The notes beneath the pieces are model-generated. The model was not told where the DNA came from, ran no database searches, and worked only from the letters and a program-made list of their open reading frames with translations. The position numbers and the translations under genes were made by a program. 64,000 bases of DNA from UBA4810 sp002479215 (GTDB lineage Bacteria; Desulfobacterota; Syntrophia; Syntrophales; Smithellaceae), in assembly GCA_049514435.1 (NCBI GenBank), contig JBEKVB010000014.1, positions 1-64,000 of the forward strand. Direction: 5' to 3'. How positions within the stretch are numbered: the first letter of the stretch is position 1; every line of letters begins with the position of its first letter. Below, piece by piece: positions 59,892-64,000 of this stretch.

Positions 59892-61847
59892 TTATTTGCC
59901 GCTCTTATCTGGCGATGCATCTTGATCCAAACCCGCAAAGCGAAGAAACCAACCGGTCAACGTTTCCGCAATCTTTTGCTCCAATCTGTCAAGTAAAGAA
60001 GCTAGAGTAACGCCTCTCGTAAGGTGAATAAACGACAAAATTAGTAATAGTAGCAGAATAATGGCAAGTGAATATCTGAACCAAGCATCTTTGGGTTGTG
60101 ACAGTGCCCATGGGAATGTGTAGCACATACTTACGAAAATTATAATCTCTCCAATGGCAAAAACTGCATGCCTAACTATTCTTGCAAGTTTGGTCGCTTT
60201 ACTTTGGAGCTTTATTAAACGAGAAGTTCTATCCTCCTCATACATTTGCACTCGGTTTTCTGCAACAAACCGATTTTCCTGTTCCCTTTTCAAGGCTTCA
60301 GTTAGGTCAGCGCGAAGCCTTTCTTTAGCTATTGTGAGCACTTCTTGAACTGTCCCTTCTGAAAAAGCAGAGTCATCACCGAGCGTAAGATCCATGAGTG
60401 TACTTTTCGCTGCTAAAGTGTGTCTGAGAATATAGTAATCATCAACCGAAATCGTGCCTTGTTCTTGTAGTCGTGATATTTCAGTGAGGTACTTCTTCCA
60501 GAGATTGTCCGGTGGTTTCATTGCTGCGAAGGAGTGTGCAAGGAGTTGCTTGCGTGGAAGATCAGGCGCTTTGGTTGGATTTTTAAGCCATAAAAGGTTT
60601 TCTAATGCATAGTCAGTCATACACAGTGCAACAGTACCCGGCGAAACATCGGGTTGAAAGAACTGCCTCGTCACCTTGGCTAAGGCAGTATTGCTGGTTA
60701 CAAAGAGCGCAAATGATAACTCGGGGATAAATGATTCCCTTCCTCTTCGTAATCGAGCAATGGCCGAAATAGAGTCGACATCGTGTATGCGGGCTTTAGG
60801 ACTTGTATAGTGAATTTCCGTGTCGATTGCTTTTTCAAATCCTTTTTCATCCACCTGATATTTCGGATCGTAAGGCGGCTTTTCAACAATAGTAATGCCC
60901 AAGGAATGCAGCTTTGCATTCATACGGGCGGCCAGAAATTCAACATCCGATGCCGTACGTCCAGTTTCAATGAAATACTCCATACTCGGTCCAAACGAGT
61001 CTCGCAAACGACCACGCAGGAGACGTTCTGCACAAGTATCCAGTATCCGACGGAGTTCGTCTTGTGTATGTCTAAAGCAATAAAGCTCAGCTCCATGTTG
61101 GCTAAGTAGACTGATAAGCTCAAGAGAAGGAGCCGCACATAGCGGTCCAGCGTAACCCGCAGCGAAGGCGATGATACTTGTATCAATATAAACGCGCGTT
61201 TTTTTGAAGCGCTGATCAATCCTTCCAGGATCAGGCAAATAGAGAGCGTTTGCAAGCAAATTGCCTTGGACGATAGCAACGATGTCCTCTAAAACTTGCT
61301 TATCCTTAGATTGTGCTTCTGTAATGAACGAACATACAATAAATCCGGGGCCTGATAAGCTGTCATGTGGATTTAAGAGAATGCTGTTCTCTTCGTATGA
61401 GAAGAGCAAGGATAATGAGTTATCTCGGAGGAACCCGTGCAAAGCAGCACTAGCGTCTTCTTCAGTCCATTCTACTGAATGCCTGTTTTTTGCATATTCG
61501 ACGAGCTTACGCAGTATGCCATCATGTATAGCTTCAACTTTGAGTTGTCTGCTGCGGAATCCGGTTTCGGAACATTCTGGTACATTACGTAGAAAAATGC
61601 CATGTTCTTTGCGAAGATAGCTGCGTTTGGCGGCTCGCGTGAGGATCAGCTTTAGTGGGTTAAGTGGAATGTCCAGGCCAAAATCCGCTTTGAGCTGCTG
61701 CTGCAAAGATGGAAGGGAAACGGCATCATCTGCGGATTTGCGAACGCATTCCACAACGAACGGCACAAAACACTCGACATAGTCTTTGCCGTAAACATCC
61801 CAGTTTACTTTCAAAATCGCGAGACTCACCAGACTCGATTCATGCAT
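59892..61847 (-). CDS. PIN-type nuclease with C-terminal membrane helices
   Basis: A 651-residue protein. The N-terminal part (about 1-95, 'DFGLDIPLNPLKLILTRAAKRSYLRKE') looks like a winged helix. The central part reads as a PIN domain: 'RVYIDTSIIAFAAG' (Asp), 'HTQDELRRIL' (Glu), 'HDVDSISAIARLR' (Asp) and 'LFVTSNTALAKV' (Ser/Asn). The C-terminal part has a coiled-coil stretch (about 515-575) and two helices (near 585-615). PIN nucleases cut single-stranded RNA, so a membrane-tethered form suggests an effector of defence or a toxin. No antitoxin-like partner overlaps. It lies in a cassette-like unit. Confidence 0.7.
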   Translation of the reverse strand: MHESSLVSLAILKVNWDVYGKDYVECFVPFVVECVRKSADDAVSLPSLQQQLKADFGLDIPLNPLKLILTRAAKRSYLRKEHGIFLRNVPECSETGFRSRQLKVEAIHDGILRKLVEYAKNRHSVEWTEEDASAALHGFLRDNSLSLLFSYEENSILLNPHDSLSGPGFIVCSFITEAQSKDKQVLEDIVAIVQGNLLANALYLPDPGRIDQRFKKTRVYIDTSIIAFAAGYAGPLCAAPSLELISLLSQHGAELYCFRHTQDELRRILDTCAERLLRGRLRDSFGPSMEYFIETGRTASDVEFLAARMNAKLHSLGITIVEKPPYDPKYQVDEKGFEKAIDTEIHYTSPKARIHDVDSISAIARLRRGRESFIPELSFALFVTSNTALAKVTRQFFQPDVSPGTVALCMTDYALENLLWLKNPTKAPDLPRKQLLAHSFAAMKPPDNLWKKYLTEISRLQEQGTISVDDYYILRHTLAAKSTLMDLTLGDDSAFSEGTVQEVLTIAKERLRADLTEALKREQENRFVAENRVQMYEEDRTSRLIKLQSKATKLARIVRHAVFAIGEIIIFVSMCYTFPWALSQPKDAWFRYSLAIILLLLLILSFIHLTRGVTLASLLDRLEQKIAETLTGWFLRFAGLDQDASPDKSGK

Positions 61848-61866
61848 GACTACCCCTTAGTTGTGA

Positions 61867-61966
61867 CACCGAACGATGTTTATATGTATTGTATCACGGG
61901 TATGAACCATGATTCCGCAGCACGCTGCGGGGTATTATACCCCTGCTTATGCGAGATTGTTAGATG
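61867..61966 (-). repeat. attC-like site with nested hairpins
   Basis: It is bounded by CACCGAAC and GTTAGATG. Inside are nested inverted repeats GGGTAT/ATACCC (61898/61938) and CCGCAG/CTGCGG (61915/61925). Length 100 bases, longer than the 55-base sites elsewhere. Confidence 0.55.
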
Positions 61967-62239
61967 GCTCCGCTAAGCTTCGTACACGAGATTAATCCTG
62001 CTTTTTGCGGAGTGCCGCTTTCTATTCAATCCCGATAAGCTTCGCTTACGGGATTAATTCTAATTGCGCTTCAAACGCCATTGCATTCGTTTTCAGCGAG
62101 TGTCATTAATTCAACTTACAAATTTCAACGCACTTCGTTTTTGAAATTCGAGTCTCATTGATAAAAACCTAAACCCCGCAAATTTCTCCGCTCAATTATC
62201 AAGATCAAAGATTTGACCCCATATTTTCCATATTTTATG
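61967..62239. repeat. Gene-free region with hairpin-forming repeats
   Basis: It contains the inverted repeat AATCCCGATAAGC / GCTTACGGGATT (62028-62055). A partly similar unit lies earlier ('TAAGCTTCGTACACGAGATTAATCC', from about 61974). No coding frame is supported. It may be decayed attC or REP-like sequence. Confidence 0.5.
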
Positions 62240-63070
62240 TCAAGAGGTACGCCGCTTGCGGCGAGACCGCTTGACTACATTATTAAGAACCGGTTCTTTA
62301 GTTTTATAAGTGCTGCCGTAGAAAAGTGGTATTAGAGATATTAGTATCGCTCCTGAACCAACGACCAGACCATAGAATGAAATCTCAGGCCCGTATCTAA
62401 CTATGAAAGACGCATCCCCGCGCACAGCGGAAAACCCGGCAAGCAGAGCGTCAATTGGCAGCAGTAGGACTGCTAAAAGAAACACGGTACAGATCGAGAT
62501 TGGAACTAGCAGAATACGGCGACGCATCTGAAGCCAAGCAAAACCTAGCCAGATTAGTGCGCTTACGAGAATAAAGATAAACGGCATTCCAACGAAGAAC
62601 TTCAGTCCCGATCCTCCAACGGAAGTGGATAGTTTGGACAAGTCTTCTCTCAATGCAGAAAAGACTGCATCAACCTGTTCCGGGGATTGACCTTCGACCG
62701 ATAGGGATCGCCTGTAGTCAGCAAAGTTCAGCGCTAGGCGACTTATCGAAGCCGAATCCCTAGTAACTGCAGTGTACTCAAATGAGTCAATGTCTTTAGG
62801 GATCTTGGCACCATCCGGATCGAGCCTACGGCCTGTTATCTTGATTCGGAGTTCTCCTTTCCTTAGTTCAATTTCCTCGCGCCACAAAGGAGTTGAGCCG
62901 TTCGCCACGGTGAGTAGAGATGCCCCCTTGTTAAGAATGTCCTGAAGCTCTGCAAAAGAAATACGTAGAGGCGGCAGATCTACGGTCTTCGAATAGTTCG
63001 TATCGGCGAGGGCCGGATGGCCGCTGACCGTCAGCAATACTAACAATATTTGTACGATACGCAATACCAT
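62240..63070 (-). CDS. Hypothetical membrane protein with signal peptide, cassette-borne
   Basis: A 276-residue protein: a signal peptide (1-22, ending 'GHPALA'), an extracytoplasmic domain of about 130 residues with beta-type patterns, then three to four helices (about 155-258), and a very basic C-terminal tail ('NNVVKRSRRKRRTS'). No known family recognised. Its ATG lies seven bases inside the GTTAGGTG boundary. It is transcribed ahead of the PIN-type gene, so the two could be co-expressed. Confidence 0.65.
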   Translation of the reverse strand: MVLRIVQILLVLLTVSGHPALADTNYSKTVDLPPLRISFAELQDILNKGASLLTVANGSTPLWREEIELRKGELRIKITGRRLDPDGAKIPKDIDSFEYTAVTRDSASISRLALNFADYRRSLSVEGQSPEQVDAVFSALREDLSKLSTSVGGSGLKFFVGMPFIFILVSALIWLGFAWLQMRRRILLVPISICTVFLLAVLLLPIDALLAGFSAVRGDASFIVRYGPEISFYGLVVGSGAILISLIPLFYGSTYKTKEPVLNNVVKRSRRKRRTS

Positions 63071-63147
63071 AGTCAGGCACCTAACAATATTTATATGTAT
63101 TTGTGTAAAAACCTAAGCACTGCACAGTTGCGGTATAAAACACCAAT

Positions 63148-63318
63148 TTACTGCTTACGGCGAGAAGCTTTTTCTAATTCTTCGTCTTGTTCCTGCTGTT
63201 TTGTCTTCTTCACTGCTTGTTTTGCAGATATAGAAGAAAACACCTCCAGTGTCAAGGGAATGAAAAAGCTAATTTCTATAGTTAAATTAAATATTTTACG
63301 GTTGCGTTTTCCTTTCAT
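63148..63318 (-). CDS. Possible small protein with one membrane segment and charged tail
   Basis: A 56-residue frame: a basic start, a hydrophobic stretch ('NLTIEISFFIPLTLEVFSSI'), then a Lys/Glu-rich tail. AAGGGGG lies just upstream of the ATG at 63318. Otherwise unsupported. It occupies the 380-base stretch between the cassette and the M48 gene. Confidence 0.35.
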   Translation of the reverse strand: MKGKRNRKIFNLTIEISFFIPLTLEVFSSISAKQAVKKTKQQEQDEELEKASRRKQ

Positions 63319-63449
63319 ACACCCCCTTGACACACAAAAACCTTATTCATATACTCATTATGTATGGATACAGGAGTAACAAGTTTTCAAAAAAGAGCAA
63401 TGAACTTAGTTATCTTTTTATAAGAATTAATAATGAGGATTAGTGGTTT

Positions 63450-64000
63450 ATGGAAAAAGCACTCTTGCTTTTGTTTCTAATTTTGTTCGCCGGCAGATTT
63501 ATCTGGCGTTATATTTTACAGCACATCAATATCCGGCATTTGAAAAACCGCGGTAAAGAAATCCCGCGCGTATTTCAAGGGATTATCGATCAAAGCACGC
63601 TTTCCAAAATGGTGGACTACACCGTTGAAAATTCCCGGTTGGGCTCGAAAGAAAATTTGGTTGATGACATTATCGCATTGGCCGTTTTGTTTCTTCTTTT
63701 ACCATCCTTTGTCAGTGCGCTGGTGGGGCTAAAAATTCACTTTATCTGGCAGGCTCTAATATTTTTTGGAGTTTTTGCGGCGATTGGCGGTATTGTCGGA
63801 ATACCGTTTGATCTCTACGACAATTTTGTTCTGGAAAGAAAATACGGATTTTCCACAATCACCTGGCGTATCTGGATTACTGATTTAATAAAATCTTTGA
63901 TTATTTCCGCAATTTTAATGATCATTATGGTCAGCGCATTTATGTCGTTTATCCATTACCTTCCCAGAAGTTGGTGGTTTTGGGCCTGGATATTTTTTAC
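63450..64000 (+). CDS. M48-family (Ste24-like) membrane metallopeptidase, 5' part (cut by window end)
   Basis: The frame is open from ATG at 63450 to the window end (183 codons). It starts with a membrane helix (about 3-20), then 'VFQGIIDQSTLSKMVDYTVENSRLGSKENLVDD', and 'GIPFDLYDNFVLERKYGFSTITWRIWITDLIKS', the signature of the M48 N-terminal membrane domain of CAAX-type proteases. The HExxH catalytic domain lies beyond the window. Confidence 0.9.
   Translation, partial: MEKALLLLFLILFAGRFIWRYILQHINIRHLKNRGKEIPRVFQGIIDQSTLSKMVDYTVENSRLGSKENLVDDIIALAVLFLLLPSFVSALVGLKIHFIWQALIFFGVFAAIGGIVGIPFDLYDNFVLERKYGFSTITWRIWITDLIKSLIISAILMIIMVSAFMSFIHYLPRSWWFWAWIFF

Larger units (their letters stand above)
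59858..63085 (-). mobile_element. Integron-type cassette pair in minus orientation
   Basis: Minus-strand boundary cores are GTTAGGTG (63078-63085) 15 bases before one gene and GTTCGGTG (61867-61874) about 20 bases before the next. The right cores are CATCTAAC (61959-61966) and GCCTAAC (59858-59864). The 23-base sequences at both starts match each other and the cassette start at 43.25 kb at 19-20 positions. The core complementarity is imperfect, so the two may be old cassettes. Confidence 0.6.

Noticed and set aside
63050..63379. Plus-strand 109-codon frame across the cassette boundary
   Set aside because: It overlaps the start of an opposite gene, has no ribosome binding site and lacks protein-like composition.
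1..64000. CRISPR array
   Set aside because: No regularly spaced identical repeats of 20-40 bases with unique spacers were seen; the only tandem repeat is the 120-bp pair near 13.7 kb.
1..64000. rRNA or tRNA genes
   Set aside because: I recognised no cloverleaf or rRNA-like sequence in the intergenic gaps.

Overview
The window is a bacterial chromosome segment of moderate to low G+C carrying the replication-origin neighbourhood (rsmG-parA-parB-dnaA-dnaN-gyrB-gyrA, all on the minus strand, 46.3-56.3 kb). The gene content points to an anaerobic Gram-negative bacterium, most likely a Desulfobacterota (deltaproteobacterial) syntroph-type organism. This rests on outer-membrane and Mla-type lipid transport genes, an ADP-forming acyl/acetyl-CoA synthetase, two acyl-CoA dehydrogenases with an EtfBA pair, a phenylacetate-CoA-ligase-like enzyme with a tandem ACT protein, a duplicated ThyX and a lysine 2,3-aminomutase. 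The taxonomic placement is inference from gene content, not from a phylogenetic marker.

Layout. 0-7 kb: the 3' end of an outer-membrane barrel gene, small metabolic genes, a stand-alone PD-(D/E)XK-like gene bracketed by a duplicated promoter region, and an mlaE / degenerate ATPase / mlaD / lipoprotein operon. 7-13.4 kb: a DegP-type protease with a clear promoter and terminator, a perfect 16-bp parS site, the CoA ligase, a thioredoxin/rhodanese/MauE-like operon and mutM. 13.5-17.9 kb: lysine 2,3-aminomutase behind a tandemly duplicated 120-bp promoter/leader, followed by two D-Ala-D-Ala-ligase-like ATP-grasp enzymes and a GNAT, which looks like a dedicated pathway for a beta-lysine derivative. 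17.9-29.6 kb: phosphate transport (DUF47 plus PiT), a B12-dependent radical SAM enzyme, a LysA-like decarboxylase, an orphan CHASE2 sensor, murI, a double-domain thyX, and two exporters. 29.9-38.2 kb: beta-oxidation genes (flavin oxidoreductase, thioesterase, two acyl-CoA dehydrogenases, etfBA). 38.4-43 kb: small secreted and membrane proteins, a YbaK-domain protein with a histone-H1-like tail, a thioredoxin with two zinc ribbons, a NUDIX hydrolase, a CoA ligase and an ACT protein. 44.2-46.1 kb: the RNA repair pair rtcB/archease. 46.3-56.3 kb: the origin region. 56.5-59.7 kb: an RNA methyltransferase, an iron alcohol dehydrogenase and a DegT-type aminotransferase. The window ends in the 5' part of an M48 peptidase gene.

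The most unusual signal is a set of integron-type gene cassettes without an integrase in view: two cassettes at 33.96-35.24 kb, one at 43.26-43.58 kb and a longer, minus-oriented pair at 59.86-63.09 kb. In the first and third sets the 5' boundary core is the exact reverse complement of the core starting that cassette's own 3' palindromic site. Two 3' sites are nearly identical across 9 kb, and three cassette starts share a 23-bp upstream sequence. The cassettes carry a small membrane protein, a DUF2971 protein, a two-helix membrane protein, a 651-residue PIN-type nuclease with a membrane anchor, and a 276-residue membrane protein.

Other items worth attention are the Mla ATPase subunit that lacks a Walker A region and carries Arg in place of the Walker B catalytic Glu, the KamA/ATP-grasp/GNAT cluster, and a Val at the GyrA quinolone-resistance position.
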